64,000 nt of DNA from a virus: the IMG/VR virus record IMGVR_UViG_3300046458_000091, positions 18,802 through 82,801 of that record; one strand, 5' to 3'. The notes under the pieces were generated by a model. That model did no database searches and was not told where the DNA came from. It saw only the letters and a program-made list of their open reading frames with translations. Shown piece after piece: positions 1 through 7,932 of this stretch. How positions within the stretch are numbered: the first letter of the stretch is position 1; the number at the start of each line of letters is the position of its first letter. The translations under genes and the position numbers were made by a program.

Positions 1-526
1 TTTCCTCAGTTGTCACTTTGCCACCATCAGAATCGCCCGCAACGGCTTGATTTACGGGCTTTTTCGCACGTAAAGCCGCGACCGCTTGCAGGTAAAGATT
101 CTTGGAAACCCCACGTTCACCCGACGGAGCGGCGGTGATCTGCGCAAGCTTGGTCTTGCTGCTCTTCACCCACGCCCGATCAAGCTCATACGTCTTGAAT
201 TTGCGCAGCAGACGTATGGCCCGAACCTTGGATGCGCGCAGCTCCCGTTCCGGCAAGGGGTGGTCAAAGAACCCGAACGGCAAGCGCATGTGCATCTCCA
301 GCTTGCGCGCCAGCTTCTCGGTGATCGCATACCGGTCGTTGCATGCCACGCTGATCTGATTCGAAAGCGACAGGGCTTCCTTGTCCGTCATGTCGTGGAA
401 CACATTGAGCCGGACGCCCTCCCCCTTCAGATCCACATACACGTTGAACCGTCGCTGTCGCTCCTGTTGGGCCGCTTTCACGGCGTCCTCATAGGTCTCA
501 GCGCCTTCAAACACTTCTAAATTCAT
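1..526 (-). CDS. Putative XRE-type repressor-like regulator (partial, cut by left edge)
   Basis: The ATG is at 524-526 on the minus strand and the frame is open to the first bases, so the C-terminal part is missing. About 175 residues are visible. Residues 56-90 carry a stretch (NQISVACNDRY, then ITEKLARKLE, then LPFGFFDHP) that resembles the end of the helix-turn-helix and the 'ARxIExxLxLPxGWLD' tail of phage XRE/C2 repressors. It is divergent from ssb, with a 152-bp region between them holding a TGTATAGGGAT element. A DNA-binding regulator of the ssb/rdgC side is the best guess. The N-terminal 50 residues are not recognised. Confidence 0.55.
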   Translation of the reverse strand, partial: MNLEVFEGAETYEDAVKAAQQERQRRFNVYVDLKGEGVRLNVFHDMTDKEALSLSNQISVACNDRYAITEKLARKLEMHMRLPFGFFDHPLPERELRASKVRAIRLLRKFKTYELDRAWVKSSKTKLAQITAAPSGERGVSKNLYLQAVAALRAKKPVNQAVAGDSDGGKVTTEE

Positions 527-647
527 CGTACCAACCGCAAAAACAATGATTACAGGCTGATACTACCCCATCCATACATCAAAGCGATGTTTTGCGCTCT
601 GGAATGCCTTATCGTATGTCCGGCCAGGGTTTCGTGCGGCATATTTT

Positions 648-658
648 TGTATAGGGAT
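648..658 (+). promoter_or_regulatory. Promoter or operator element upstream of ssb (TGTATAGGGAT)
   Basis: TGTATAGGGAT ends 20 bp before the ssb ATG and is followed by an AGGAGA ribosome site at about 664-669. The same 11-mer occurs ahead of the genes starting at 54305 and 63799. It contains a possible extended -10 (TGnTATAGG). No clear -35 is seen. Confidence 0.45.
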
Positions 659-678
659 ACTTTAGGAGACGGTCATTT

Positions 679-1197
679 ATGGCTCGCGGTGTTAACAAAG
701 TCATCCTGGTTGGAACGGTCGGCCAGGACCCGGAAACGCGGTATTTGCCCAATGGGAACGCGGTCACGAACCTCAGCCTGGCTACCAGCGAGCAGTGGAC
801 CGACAAGCAAACCGGCCAGAAGGTAGAGAAAACCGAATGGCACCGCGTTTCCCTCTTCGGCAAGGTTGCGGAAATCGCCGGGCAGTACTTGAACAAGGGT
901 TCGCAGGTCTACATCGAAGGCAAGCTTCAAACCCGCGAGTGGGAAAAAGACGGCATCAAGCGCTACACCACTGAAATCGTCGTAGACATGCAAGGCACCA
1001 TGCAGCTGCTCGGCGGCCGCCCCCAGGGCCAGGACCAGCAGACACGGCAGCAATCTCACCCGCAGGACCAGCAGGCGCGCCAGGCGCCACGCCAGCAGCA
1101 ACGACCGGCGCAACAGCACCAGCAGAGCCAGCAAGGCGCTCTGCCAGAAGATGACGACATACCTTTCGCGCCGCTGCACCACTTGCAGGGCGCGTAA
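679..1197 (+). CDS. ssb: Single-stranded DNA-binding protein
   Basis: SSB coats single-stranded DNA during replication and recombination. The 172-residue protein starts [12 protein letters not shown], has a complete N-terminal OB fold (residues 1-112, with the [19 protein letters not shown] and [12 protein letters not shown] blocks), then a Gln-rich linker of about 40 residues. The acidic tip EDDDIPF is present but is not terminal: nine further residues (APLHHLQGA) follow it, whereas cellular SSBs end at the Phe that binds partners. An AGGAGAC site precedes the ATG. It lies 25 bp ahead of rdgC, so the two are probably co-transcribed. Confidence 0.95.
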   Translation: MARGVNKVILVGTVGQDPETRYLPNGNAVTNLSLATSEQWTDKQTGQKVEKTEWHRVSLFGKVAEIAGQYLNKGSQVYIEGKLQTREWEKDGIKRYTTEIVVDMQGTMQLLGGRPQGQDQQTRQQSHPQDQQARQAPRQQQRPAQQHQQSQQGALPEDDDIPFAPLHHLQGA

Positions 1198-1222
1198 CCC
1201 CCAACCCCAGTAAGGGACGTTC

Positions 1223-2143
1223 ATGTTTTTCAAGAATCTACAGGTTTACCGCTTTACCCAGCAGCTGCCCCTGGACGCCGAAGCGTTGCAGGCGGCGCTG
1301 GCCACTAAACCAGCCCGGGAGCCTGCTACCCAGGAATTCAACACCTACGGCTTTGTCGCCCCCTTCGCCCAGGGCGAGGACGCGCCGCTGGTGCACTTCA
1401 GCCACGGCTACATGCTGATCGCCGCCAGCAAGGCCAGCCGCCAGCTGCCCGGATCGGTCGTCACCCAGCAGGTGAAAAAGAAGATCGATGTCATCGAAAG
1501 GGAGCAGATGCGCAAGGTCTACAAGAAGGAACGCGACCAGCTGAAGGATGAAGTCATTCAGGCGCTGTTGCCCCATGCCTTCGTACGCTACTCCCGCACG
1601 TTTGCCGCGCTCGACCTGGCGGCCGGTCTGATCCTGGTCAACACCGCCAGCGCCGCCGCTGCTGAGGATCTGCTCTCTACGCTGCGTGAAGTCATCGGCA
1701 CGCTGCCGGTACGCCCTGTCACGCTGAAAATATCCCCGGCAGCGTCCATGACTGCCTGGGTCAAGGACCAAAAGCCCCCGGCTGACTTCTTTGCACTCAA
1801 CGACGCCATTCTGCGGGACATCCACGAAGACGGCGGCTTTGTGAACTGCAAGGGCCAGGACCTGACCAGTGATGAAATCCAGCTGCATTTGAGCACCGGC
1901 AAGCAAGTCACTCAGCTGGCGCTGGCCTGGCAGGACAAACTGTCGTTCGTGCTCGATGACACGGGCGGGATCAAGCGCGTGCGCTTTGAGGACATTCTCA
2001 CCGATCAGGCCGAACAGGATGGCGGCGACGACGCGCTGGGCCAGCTGGACGCCAGCTTTGTGCTCATGATGCTCACGCTCAAGGCGTTCTTGGCATCGCT
2101 GTATGACGCCCTCGGCGGCGAGGATGTCCCCCAGGGCATTTGA
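1223..2143 (+). CDS. rdgC: Recombination-associated protein RdgC
   Basis: RdgC is a ring-shaped DNA-binding protein that limits RecA loading and affects recombination. The 306-residue product matches the usual length and shows the family N-terminus ([13 protein letters not shown]) and the internal block YGFVAPF...[13 protein letters not shown], followed by [10 protein letters not shown] and the C-terminal region rich in DE ([13 protein letters not shown]). It follows ssb closely and ends before a strong hairpin at 2165. Phage-borne RdgC with SSB suggests a recombination/replication module for the incoming or plasmid genome; that role is inferred. Confidence 0.93.
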   Translation: MFFKNLQVYRFTQQLPLDAEALQAALATKPAREPATQEFNTYGFVAPFAQGEDAPLVHFSHGYMLIAASKASRQLPGSVVTQQVKKKIDVIEREQMRKVYKKERDQLKDEVIQALLPHAFVRYSRTFAALDLAAGLILVNTASAAAAEDLLSTLREVIGTLPVRPVTLKISPAASMTAWVKDQKPPADFFALNDAILRDIHEDGGFVNCKGQDLTSDEIQLHLSTGKQVTQLALAWQDKLSFVLDDTGGIKRVRFEDILTDQAEQDGGDDALGQLDASFVLMMLTLKAFLASLYDALGGEDVPQGI

Positions 2144-2164
2144 TCAAACTCCAGACGAAAAAAA

Positions 2165-2192
2165 GCCGCGTAGCCCCCCAGGGCTTCGCGGC
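2165..2192. terminator. Hairpin terminator after rdgC
   Basis: GCCGCGTAGCCC / GGGCTTCGCGGC form a 12-bp stem with one mismatch and a short loop. An A-run precedes it on the plus strand, so it has a U-tract only for minus-strand transcripts. It may act in both directions. Confidence 0.6.
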
Positions 2193-2278
2193 CTCTTCCC
2201 ACTTAAATCGCCAGAGATAAGTGGCCGGGATGATACCCGAATCATCACGCAGGCCATAGTTTTGCAGGGATTAACCAG

Positions 2279-2536
2279 ATGAAAGCAGTCTTCAACGGCA
2301 GCAGTACCAGTACCTCCGGCAAACAGCCCAAGAAACCGACCACCTGGTGGGGAACAGTCACCGCCATTGGCAGCAATGGGGACGCCTCAGAGGTTAAATG
2401 GCGTTCCGACAGGCCGCTCTCTTACCGGGAGGCCATGGAATCGGTAGGACTGGCCATGGATGAGGCAGAAGGAAGTTATGCCGAAACCTACCAGCGGACA
2501 CCAGACCGCGTGACCTTCAGCATCGAATGCCGGTAG
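2279..2536 (+). CDS. Small hypothetical protein
   Basis: An 85-residue protein in the plus-strand early group. A weak AGGGA site lies upstream of the ATG. Residues 10-25 are Ser/Thr/Lys-rich, followed by WWGTVTAIGSNG and a helical stretch (YREAMESVGLAMDEAEGSY). The C-terminus RVTFSIECR suggests a small alpha/beta fold. No family is recognised. It is followed 8 bp later by a tiny ORF, then two more small genes, so it probably belongs to one operon leading toward the integrase. Confidence 0.55.
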   Translation: MKAVFNGSSTSTSGKQPKKPTTWWGTVTAIGSNGDASEVKWRSDRPLSYREAMESVGLAMDEAEGSYAETYQRTPDRVTFSIECR

Positions 2537-2544
2537 GGGGATCT

Positions 2545-2625
2545 ATGGCCAGACAAATGACAGAAGCCGATTTCCGCCTGCCTAACGTCGCAGGCTGGCG
2601 TCACGCAGCCGCCCTCAATGAGTGA
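2545..2625 (+). CDS. Tiny ORF coupled to the next gene
   Basis: ATG at 2545, 26 codons (MARQMTEADFRLPNVAGWRH... ending LNE), with a GGGGG site immediately upstream. Its last codons overlap the next start (ATGAGTGA), so it may be a leader that couples translation of the 2618 gene. The peptide itself is not recognised. Confidence 0.4.
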   Translation: MARQMTEADFRLPNVAGWRHAAALNE

Positions 2626-3124
2626 GGCAGCATATTACCGCCCAGTCAGCCTGGAGCCGCTGGATTTCGCGCTGAAGAAGATGATCTTCTCGCCGGACAT
2701 CTGCACGAAGGTGCAAGGCGGCGCCGCCTCCATGGTGATCGTCCCCTTTGACCCTCAGCCGATCCTGGATCATGTGGAGCTGGCCAGCGCCGGGCTACAC
2801 CTGGACGACTCCCCGGGCCTGATGCGTGTCGTGCGCCAGGCGTTCCGCACCGGCCTCATCAGCCGCACCATTGCCCCGATCCAGCTTGGCCACGCCTTTG
2901 AGCTGCTGGAAGAGCTGCCCGCCCAGAAGCTGGCCCGCTTCGGTACTGGACTTGTCCGGCGCCTTGAAATTGCCCGCTTTGATGACCTCAATGAAACCCA
3001 GTGGCAGGCCTGCGGCTACCGAACTAAAGCCGATTTCCACAAGTATTGGACCATATCACTGCCTGCAACTCCGGCTGAAATAAATCCGTGGTGCTGGTTA
3101 ATTCAATTTGATTACAAGGTGTAA
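2618..3124 (+). CDS. Hypothetical protein of 168 residues
   Basis: Starts inside the end of the preceding tiny ORF. The protein is globular with no membrane segment: an N-terminal block with LDFALKKMIFSPDICTKVQGG, a Pro/Asp-rich centre, and a Trp-rich C-terminus (KYWTISLPATP, NPWCWLIQFDYKV). The C-terminal 60 residues have lower GC than their neighbours, as does the following gene. No family is recognised with confidence. It sits between rdgC and int in the plus-strand accessory group. Confidence 0.6.
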   Translation: MSEAAYYRPVSLEPLDFALKKMIFSPDICTKVQGGAASMVIVPFDPQPILDHVELASAGLHLDDSPGLMRVVRQAFRTGLISRTIAPIQLGHAFELLEELPAQKLARFGTGLVRRLEIARFDDLNETQWQACGYRTKADFHKYWTISLPATPAEINPWCWLIQFDYKV

Positions 3125-3130
3125 ATAAAC

Positions 3131-3520
3131 ATGTACTCAATTTCATTAATTACGTTGGCCGTTGGCTTAACGTTCTTTTATCGGGCGATGCATCCGACTG
3201 TATTAATGGCCCGAATCGGGGTCAATTTCGCCAATCCCGGGGACGGCACCACAATCAGAAGCCTGGCCAGGCGCGCAAGACTGGCGCTCGGTCTCGCCAT
3301 TATGGTATTGGCGTGCACTGTCGGTAAGATACTGCCAAATGAGCTGGCTAATGGGCTGGATGTTACCGCGCTGAGACAAATTGACCTGCAAAAAATCAGA
3401 ACCGATAATCGTTTGACGTCAGAAAAACGACACGCGGCGGAAATGATCGAAATTTTCGGCAGCGCGGATGCGTACCTCGCTTACCTAAAAGCCCAATCCG
3501 CGACGAAAATCGGCTTATAA
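3131..3520 (+). CDS. Small membrane protein
   Basis: A 129-residue protein with two hydrophobic stretches, residues 1-18 (MYSISLITLAVGLTFFY) and about 50-66 (LALGLAIMVLACTVGKI), separated by a basic loop (RSLARRAR). The remainder is a soluble, charged tail. It is probably an inner-membrane protein. It begins 6 bp after the preceding gene and is likely co-expressed. The function is unknown; superinfection exclusion is a possible role for small phage membrane proteins near int, but nothing in the sequence proves it. Confidence 0.55.
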   Translation: MYSISLITLAVGLTFFYRAMHPTVLMARIGVNFANPGDGTTIRSLARRARLALGLAIMVLACTVGKILPNELANGLDVTALRQIDLQKIRTDNRLTSEKRHAAEMIEIFGSADAYLAYLKAQSATKIGL

Positions 3521-3573
3521 TCCTACCGCTCGTCCGAAACCGACGTATTTACAAGAACATTTCCGCCGCCCAG

Positions 3574-3599
3574 CAGACAAACCCTCTACGGTTTGTCTG
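3574..3599. terminator. Perfect hairpin upstream of int
   Basis: CAGACAAACC - CTCTAC - GGTTTGTCTG is a perfect 10-bp stem with a 6-nt loop in the 312-bp gap between 3521 and 3832. It may end transcription from the rdgC-side genes. No U-tract follows. Confidence 0.5.
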
Positions 3600-3675
3600 T
3601 GGGGCTGCGTGTGGGTTTGCGGGCCGTTGAAAGGGCTAAACCCCAGTGTCTACGGGGTCCAAACGGCGAGTGATC

Positions 3676-3692
3676 GGGGATACCATATCCCC
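3676..3692. promoter_or_regulatory. Palindrome upstream of int
   Basis: GGGGATA-CCA-TATCCCC is a perfect 7-bp-arm inverted repeat, typical of an operator. It lies 141 bp before the integrase ATG. The rest of the 3521-3832 gap contains two TGTCTAA direct repeats near 3752 and 3763. These could be integrase arm sites or part of attP, but no core site can be identified from this sequence alone. Confidence 0.4.
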
Positions 3693-3832
3693 AGCACTTT
3701 CAGGCACTATCCGCGTCCTTTTGGTGTTCTACACCCTGAAATTCAAAACTGTCTAATAGCTGTCTAAAGATTCTCCCCGCAATGGATGCCTTACCGCTGT
3801 ACCGCAGAAACTCGCACAAAAGGTAAAACCGC

Positions 3833-5053
3833 ATGCCTCTCACGCAGAAGTTTGTACAAACCCACACCGAACCTGGGCGTTATGCTGATAAAAACGGTTT
3901 GATGCTTTGCATCTCTCCACGCGGGTCCAAATCGTGGATCTGCCGCTATCAGCTCAACAAAGTTCGGCGCGATGCAGGCCTGGGTGTCTACCCAGCGGTC
4001 TCGCTCGCTAACGCGAGAGCCAAGTGTCTTGAGCTGAAATTGAAGCTCGCCAACGGCATTGACCCGCTGGAAGAGAAGCGCCGCAACGTCCGGGCGAACA
4101 TCACGTTCAAAGACGAAGCCATGGCGATGATCGAACGCTATCGCCTGGGCTGGTCCGAAAAGCACACCAGCCAGTGGGAAAACTCCCTGCGGGACCATGT
4201 TTATCCGTTTATTGGCTCGGTGCCGATCGCCGACGTAGACACGGATAAAATCGTTGAGCTGCTCGACCCGATCTGGCGTGAAATGCCGGAGTCAGCCCGC
4301 CGTATCCGCAATCGAATTGAACGTATATTGGACTTTTCGAAAACCTGCGGGCACCGCGAAGGGGAAAACCCGGCGCGCTGGGCTGGCCACCTGCAAAACA
4401 AGATGACCCGGGACAAGCCCGATTCCACGCCCCTGGAGTCGATGCCTTACTCGCGGCTGCCCAATTTCATGGAAAAGATCGAAGGCGAGATATCCCGGGC
4501 CGCGCGCTGCCTGCAATTCGTCATCCTGACAGCCTGCCGCAGTACTGAAGCCATGGGCGCTGAGTGGGATGAAATCGATTTCGAGACGCGCACCTGGGTG
4601 ATTCCGGCTGTCCGCATGAAGGGCCGCGTCGAGCACCACGTACCGCTCAGCGATGCCGCCATGCAGGTCCTCAAGGACGTGCACACCCGTGGCCGCAGCA
4701 AGCTGATTTTCCCAGGCCGTGACCTTGAGAAGATGATGCCCAACAACGCCATGCGCCGGGTACTGATCAAGCACGGGGAAAGCGCTACGCCCCACGGCTT
4801 CCGCTCGACGTTCCGCATGTGGGCTGCTGAGAAAACGAAATTCCCGAATGACCTGTGTGAGATTGCGATTGCTCACGTCGTGGGCACTGCCACATCACGG
4901 GCTTACAACAGGGGGAATATGCTGGAGTTAAGGCGCCCGCTCATGGAACGGTGGGCTAAATATGCCACGTCCCAGAGCATTGCGCCCCGGAGCCTGGACG
5001 ATAGAGTCAGGGCTTCCGCCCCCCGTGAACACGTTATGCACGGACATGCGTAA
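3833..5053 (+). CDS. int: Tyrosine recombinase / integrase (P4-type, DUF4102 N-terminus)
   Basis: Site-specific recombinase of 406 residues. The N-terminal DUF4102 arm-binding domain (about 1-85, with GRYADKNGLMLCISPRGSKSW) is followed by a core-binding helical domain (about 90-190) and the catalytic domain. The catalytic residues are visible: R236 (TACRSTEA), K263 (RMKGRVEHH), H321 and R324 (PHGFR), H348 (AHVVG) and the nucleophile Y358 (SRAYNR). Phages with this integrase class usually insert into tRNA or similar genes. Its presence beside RepA and ParA is unusual and suggests optional integration or multimer resolution. Confidence 0.93.
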   Translation: MPLTQKFVQTHTEPGRYADKNGLMLCISPRGSKSWICRYQLNKVRRDAGLGVYPAVSLANARAKCLELKLKLANGIDPLEEKRRNVRANITFKDEAMAMIERYRLGWSEKHTSQWENSLRDHVYPFIGSVPIADVDTDKIVELLDPIWREMPESARRIRNRIERILDFSKTCGHREGENPARWAGHLQNKMTRDKPDSTPLESMPYSRLPNFMEKIEGEISRAARCLQFVILTACRSTEAMGAEWDEIDFETRTWVIPAVRMKGRVEHHVPLSDAAMQVLKDVHTRGRSKLIFPGRDLEKMMPNNAMRRVLIKHGESATPHGFRSTFRMWAAEKTKFPNDLCEIAIAHVVGTATSRAYNRGNMLELRRPLMERWAKYATSQSIAPRSLDDRVRASAPREHVMHGHA

Positions 5054-5080
5054 CGAGCCCACAAGGATGAGGTAAGCACT

Positions 5081-5099
5081 GGCGACCATTGAGGTCGCC
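5081..5099. terminator. Hairpin between convergent int and nuclease genes
   Basis: GGCGACC-ATTGA-GGTCGCC, a perfect 7-bp stem between the plus-strand integrase and the minus-strand nuclease gene. It has no U-tract; a bidirectional terminator is possible. Confidence 0.35.
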
Positions 5100-5106
5100 G
5101 GGGCGC

Positions 5107-5577
5107 TTAACTCGTACACCACCCGGCTTTTTTCTCGCCGTGGTAGCTGACAGCGAGCCCTTTGCTGATCAGCACGTCAGAAACGTTCGTATCGCCGACC
5201 CACACCTGGGCCAGGATGCGGAAATACTTGTCGCGGCCCATGTCGCGCAGCTCGATGGGTTCGCCGCTGTCCAGCAAGGCGAGCAACGCAGTTCTGGCCT
5301 TATCGGACAAGGCCTCTTCCTTCTCTTTCGCCAGCGGATCGGCGCAGTGGCTATGCCGCTCCGGGGTATCCATGCCTTCAATGCGCACCCCGATATGCTT
5401 ACCGGCAAAGGCTGGCCACTGCGGGACGTCCAGAAAAACCGTGTCGCCGTCGTAAACCTCGGTGATTGTCGCCCGGTCCACGGGAAAATTCCCGTAGCTG
5501 GGGTCATCCGCCAGGGCGGTGTTTGCCTGCATGGTGGCCAGCAGCGCAAGCGCCAGGCCGATCAAGATTTTGTTCAC
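5107..5577 (-). CDS. Exported staphylococcal-nuclease-like protein
   Basis: A 156-residue thermonuclease (SNase) homolog with a cleavable signal peptide (residues 1-23, hydrophobic LIGLALALLATM... ALA). Family motifs follow: TEVYDGDTVFLD, GVRIEGMDTPE, then RDKYFRILAQVWVGDTNVSDVLISKGLA. Asp and Glu of DGDT and DTPE would bind Ca2+, and the Arg residues of GVRIEG and RDKY fit the catalytic arginines. The start is GTG with a CTGGAGACC site. The protein should act in the periplasm or outside the cell. It is at the end of the lysis operon, so it may degrade host DNA released at lysis or DNA of competitors. Confidence 0.88.
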   Translation of the reverse strand: MNKILIGLALALLATMQANTALADDPSYGNFPVDRATITEVYDGDTVFLDVPQWPAFAGKHIGVRIEGMDTPERHSHCADPLAKEKEEALSDKARTALLALLDSGEPIELRDMGRDKYFRILAQVWVGDTNVSDVLISKGLAVSYHGEKKAGWCTS

Positions 5578-5636
5578 TAAAGCGGTCTCCAGGTTGAACC
5601 CCTCATCGCAAGTAGATAAGGGGTGGTATTAGACCC

Positions 5637-6137
5637 TTAGCCAGCGGCCAGGGTGATGTGGGGGATGTCCGGGATCTTGAACCGTACGCGGTAGTCGGCA
5701 ATCTCCTGGTCAGAGAGCAGGGAGACGTCGAAGTCTGCCCAGGTCACGCCAGCGGCCTGGCATTCGTTCCAGCTGTGCCACCCGCCCAGGTCCAGCCCAG
5801 CGTGCAGGGCGGCCTGTTGTGCCTCATTGGCGCCCATGGTGCCGCACATCTCGGCGAAGAGCTGGTCCAGGGTGTGGCGCTGAACGCCGGTCACCTTGCT
5901 CAACAGGTACTGGGCGTCATGCATGGCCCCAGGGACGCGGTGGTCTACGTTGCCGAAGGCCCATTGCGCCAGGTCGGGGATGCTGGCCAGGTCGGTCAGC
6001 ATGCCCCGGGGGCCTTCCCATACCTTGCCCTTGCTGTCGGTGTAGCGGAACGTGTCCAGCACCGCATAGAGCTTGTTCGATGCCAGGGTGCGGTACGGCC
6101 GCAGCCGTGGGATGACGTCGAAACCGGGCTTAACCAT
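5637..6137 (-). CDS. DUF1353-family protein at the end of the lysis cassette
   Basis: I chose the ATG at 6135-6137, which overlaps the stop of the upstream lipoprotein gene by 8 bp. The 166-residue product has the DUF1353 pattern: a beta-rich start (PGFDVIPRLRPYRTLASNKLYAVLDTFRY), the block GPRGMLTDLASIPDLAQWAFG, then HRVPGAMHDAQYLL with conserved His and Asp residues, and a helical C-terminus. DUF1353 proteins are common near phage lysis or tail genes, but their biochemical role is not settled. It is likely co-transcribed with holin and endolysin. Confidence 0.75.
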   Translation of the reverse strand: MVKPGFDVIPRLRPYRTLASNKLYAVLDTFRYTDSKGKVWEGPRGMLTDLASIPDLAQWAFGNVDHRVPGAMHDAQYLLSKVTGVQRHTLDQLFAEMCGTMGANEAQQAALHAGLDLGGWHSWNECQAAGVTWADFDVSLLSDQEIADYRVRFKIPDIPHITLAAG

Positions 6138-6600
6138 AGGTCGGCGCCAGGCGCATTTCACGCAGCGCCGCCTTTACCGTGTCATCCGGTGGCGTCACCG
6201 GCAGCGGGCCTGGCGCGGTGGACGGCGCCGGGGGCAGCGCCTGGATGTCCTCGGCCTGCTGGGTGCTCAATTCGCCGTTGGCCACCGCCGACTTGATTGC
6301 CGCGTCGAGCACCTCGGGCGCCTTCTCCTGGGCAACGCTGGCCAGCACCACCGGCAGCGACTTGTCGGCGTTGACGATGTTGCACAGCCCGGAGTTGTAG
6401 ACCTTGCCCGCCACCACCAGCTGCACCACGGCGCGCTGTTCCGGCGTGAGGGCGCAATAGTTGCTTACCGCATCGCTGGCCACGTTGTAGACGGCGCCGC
6501 CGACCGTGGAGACTGCCGTTTTCACGCCGGAGCAGCCCGCCAGCACGACTACAGAGAGGCCTGCGAGGCACAGGCTGGAGACCATCAGGATACGTTTCAT
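6130..6600 (-). CDS. Lysis-cassette lipoprotein (possible outer-membrane spanin or anchor)
   Basis: Starts at the ATG at 6598-6600, overlapping the endolysin stop (ATGA). The N-terminus MKRILMVSSLCLAGLSVVVL ends in the lipobox LAGC, giving a lipoprotein acylated at Cys23. The mature part (about 133 residues) has a helical segment and a Pro-rich C-terminus (ALPPAPSTAPGPLPVTPPDD), which could span the periplasm. Its position directly after the endolysin is where o-spanins occur, but it is longer than most o-spanins. The call is therefore tentative. Confidence 0.65.
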   Translation of the reverse strand: MKRILMVSSLCLAGLSVVVLAGCSGVKTAVSTVGGAVYNVASDAVSNYCALTPEQRAVVQLVVAGKVYNSGLCNIVNADKSLPVVLASVAQEKAPEVLDAAIKSAVANGELSTQQAEDIQALPPAPSTAPGPLPVTPPDDTVKAALREMRLAPTYG

Positions 6601-7043
6601 GCCACACCTTTGAAGAAAATGTGATGCCCCAGGCGCAGGGTTTGAGTTGCACCGGCCACCCACGCGGGGGCCTTGGGCATCGTGGTTGCGTAGTAGTGAG
6701 TCGCCCCACTGGTTGGATCGGGGCCAACGTCATTGACGACGGCGGTGGCCACCTGCAAAGCCTTCTTGTACTCACCGGCCGGGATCGGCCGGGCGCCCTT
6801 GAGGTAGGGCGAGTTCGGGTCGTTGGCGTTCCAGCAGCTGAACTGGTACGGCTTCTGGCACACGCCTGCGTAACCCTCGCCCCACCATGAATTACTGCGG
6901 CCGTCGTTGACCCGGTTACGGATCGTCCAGGCCACCGCCTTCATCCCTTCCAGGCTTTCGCCACGGGCCTCGCCCCAGAGCGTGCGGGCCAGCACGTCGA
7001 TATCGGTGGCCGTCGCTTTAGCTTGCTGGGTCGGGGGTGTCAT
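6597..7043 (-). CDS. Endolysin, SleB-like cell-wall hydrolase (Hydrolase_2)
   Basis: A 148-residue peptidoglycan hydrolase. The motif LARTLWGEARGE (residues 18-29) contains the catalytic Glu of the SleB/Hydrolase_2 family; AVAWTIRNRV, GVCQKPYQFSCW and the C-terminal ATHYYATTMPKAPAW block follow as in the family. No signal peptide is present, so it needs the holin encoded immediately upstream. It overlaps the holin gene by 26 bp and the lipoprotein gene by 4 bp, forming a compact lysis operon. Confidence 0.88.
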   Translation of the reverse strand: MTPPTQQAKATATDIDVLARTLWGEARGESLEGMKAVAWTIRNRVNDGRSNSWWGEGYAGVCQKPYQFSCWNANDPNSPYLKGARPIPAGEYKKALQVATAVVNDVGPDPTSGATHYYATTMPKAPAWVAGATQTLRLGHHIFFKGVA

Positions 7044-7269
7044 CGCCGCTGATCTCCTTGAGAGTCTTGCTGATGTAATGAACTGCCAGGTTGGCGGCCT
7101 TGGCGACCGCTGAAATCATCCCGTACAGCACCGGGTCAAACGGTGGGGTGGCGGCGTAATACGCCATGATCCCCACCAGTGAATCCAGGAACAGACCAAT
7201 GCCAAAGACGATGACGTTGGCCTGTTTGAGCAGCGTCTTACGCCGCGCTTTGGTCTTACTTACGGGCAT
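7018..7269 (-). CDS. Holin
   Basis: I chose the ATG at 7267-7269 (MPVSKTKARRKTLLKQ), which gives 83 residues with a basic N-terminus. A hydrophobic segment (about residues 18-40, VIVFGIGLFLDSLVGIMAYY) and a second moderately hydrophobic helix (about 50-68) follow, with a charged tail (KTLKEISGDDTPDPAS). Size, topology and position directly before the endolysin are typical of a phage holin that permeabilises the inner membrane. The start overlaps the stop of the upstream gene. Confidence 0.75.
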   Translation of the reverse strand: MPVSKTKARRKTLLKQANVIVFGIGLFLDSLVGIMAYYAATPPFDPVLYGMISAVAKAANLAVHYISKTLKEISGDDTPDPAS

Positions 7270-7582
7270 AGGGGCTCCCTTTCTCGTACTGCTCAAGCTT
7301 GATTCGCAGCGTGAGCGTTTCCTGCTTGAGTGCATCCACTTCAGTGCGCAGCAGCGCCAGGGACTGGTCATGCACCCGCACATCGCGCTGAACCAGAGCC
7401 ATGTCGCGATTGAAGTTGTTGATGGAGGTAATGATGCTGTCCAGCTTGTTGATGGCGCTGGAGCCCACGGCCAGGATTGCAGCAACTGCAAGGCCCTGGA
7501 GCACGCTCATTACCCATTTAACAATCGGGGAGTCGGTGAAGCGTTGCGCCTTCTCGGCCATATCCGTGCCTAACTTGTTCAT
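7256..7582 (-). CDS. Membrane-anchored coiled-coil protein of the lysis cassette
   Basis: A 108-residue protein with one membrane segment (about 22-45, VKWVMSVLQGLAVAAILAVG) and a long heptad-rich tail (residues 46-100: SIITSINNFNRDM, LRTEVDALKQETLTLRIKLEQYE). Such a layout suits an inner-membrane spanin or a lysis accessory protein. It overlaps the holin start by 14 bp. If it is an i-spanin, its partner may be the lipoprotein at 6130-6600; direct evidence is lacking. Confidence 0.6.
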   Translation of the reverse strand: MNKLGTDMAEKAQRFTDSPIVKWVMSVLQGLAVAAILAVGSSAINKLDSIITSINNFNRDMALVQRDVRVHDQSLALLRTEVDALKQETLTLRIKLEQYEKGSPYARK

Positions 7583-7641
7583 GGTGGCTTTCCGATATTT
7601 TCAACGGTTTTGCGCTCCCCTCTCGGGCCAGGTTTGCGCGG

Positions 7642-7932
7642 TTATGTGCCCTTCTTGGCGATGATTTGCGCCACGATCCCGACAGACCGAATGATTGCGT
7701 CAAGGCGGTTCAGCTCGGCCTGGACGACCTTGTTTTCGTTCTCGCGATTTTTCTTCCAGTTCGCGAAGGGTTTGCTTTCGAATAACTTCCTGATCGTGCT
7801 TTCGGTCAGTTTTCCGCAGCGGGTCAGGTCCTGGCCGAAGTACAGCGCCAGCTCTGCCCGAACGTCGTTATACGAATCCCATAATTTGACGCGCCCGCTC
7901 GCTGATGCAGGAATGGGCAGGAAATCGGGCGG
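7642..7932 (-). CDS. Frame with no normal start after the tail-assembly gene: likely frameshift extension
   Basis: This minus-strand frame is open from 7932 to the stop at 7642-7644. It has no ATG, GTG or TTG before the coding-like part, whose visible sequence (KLWDSYNDVRAELALYFGQ, LTESTIRKLFESKPFANWKK, LNRLDAIIRSVGIVAQIIAK) looks like a real helical protein of about 80 residues. It overlaps the end of the 7868 gene by 65 bp and is in the +1 (equivalently -2) frame. The most economical reading is a programmed frameshift that adds about 80 residues to the 7868 product, as known for tail-assembly chaperones. A non-AUG start or a sequencing error is also possible. Confidence 0.6.
   Translation of the reverse strand, partial: PPDFLPIPASASGRVKLWDSYNDVRAELALYFGQDLTRCGKLTESTIRKLFESKPFANWKKNRENENKVVQAELNRLDAIIRSVGIVAQIIAKKGT

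Noticed and set aside
3521-3832. attP core next to int
   Set aside because: No tRNA-3'-end-like sequence or long direct repeat is visible in the window, so a core cannot be defined; kept only as a note in the palindrome entry.
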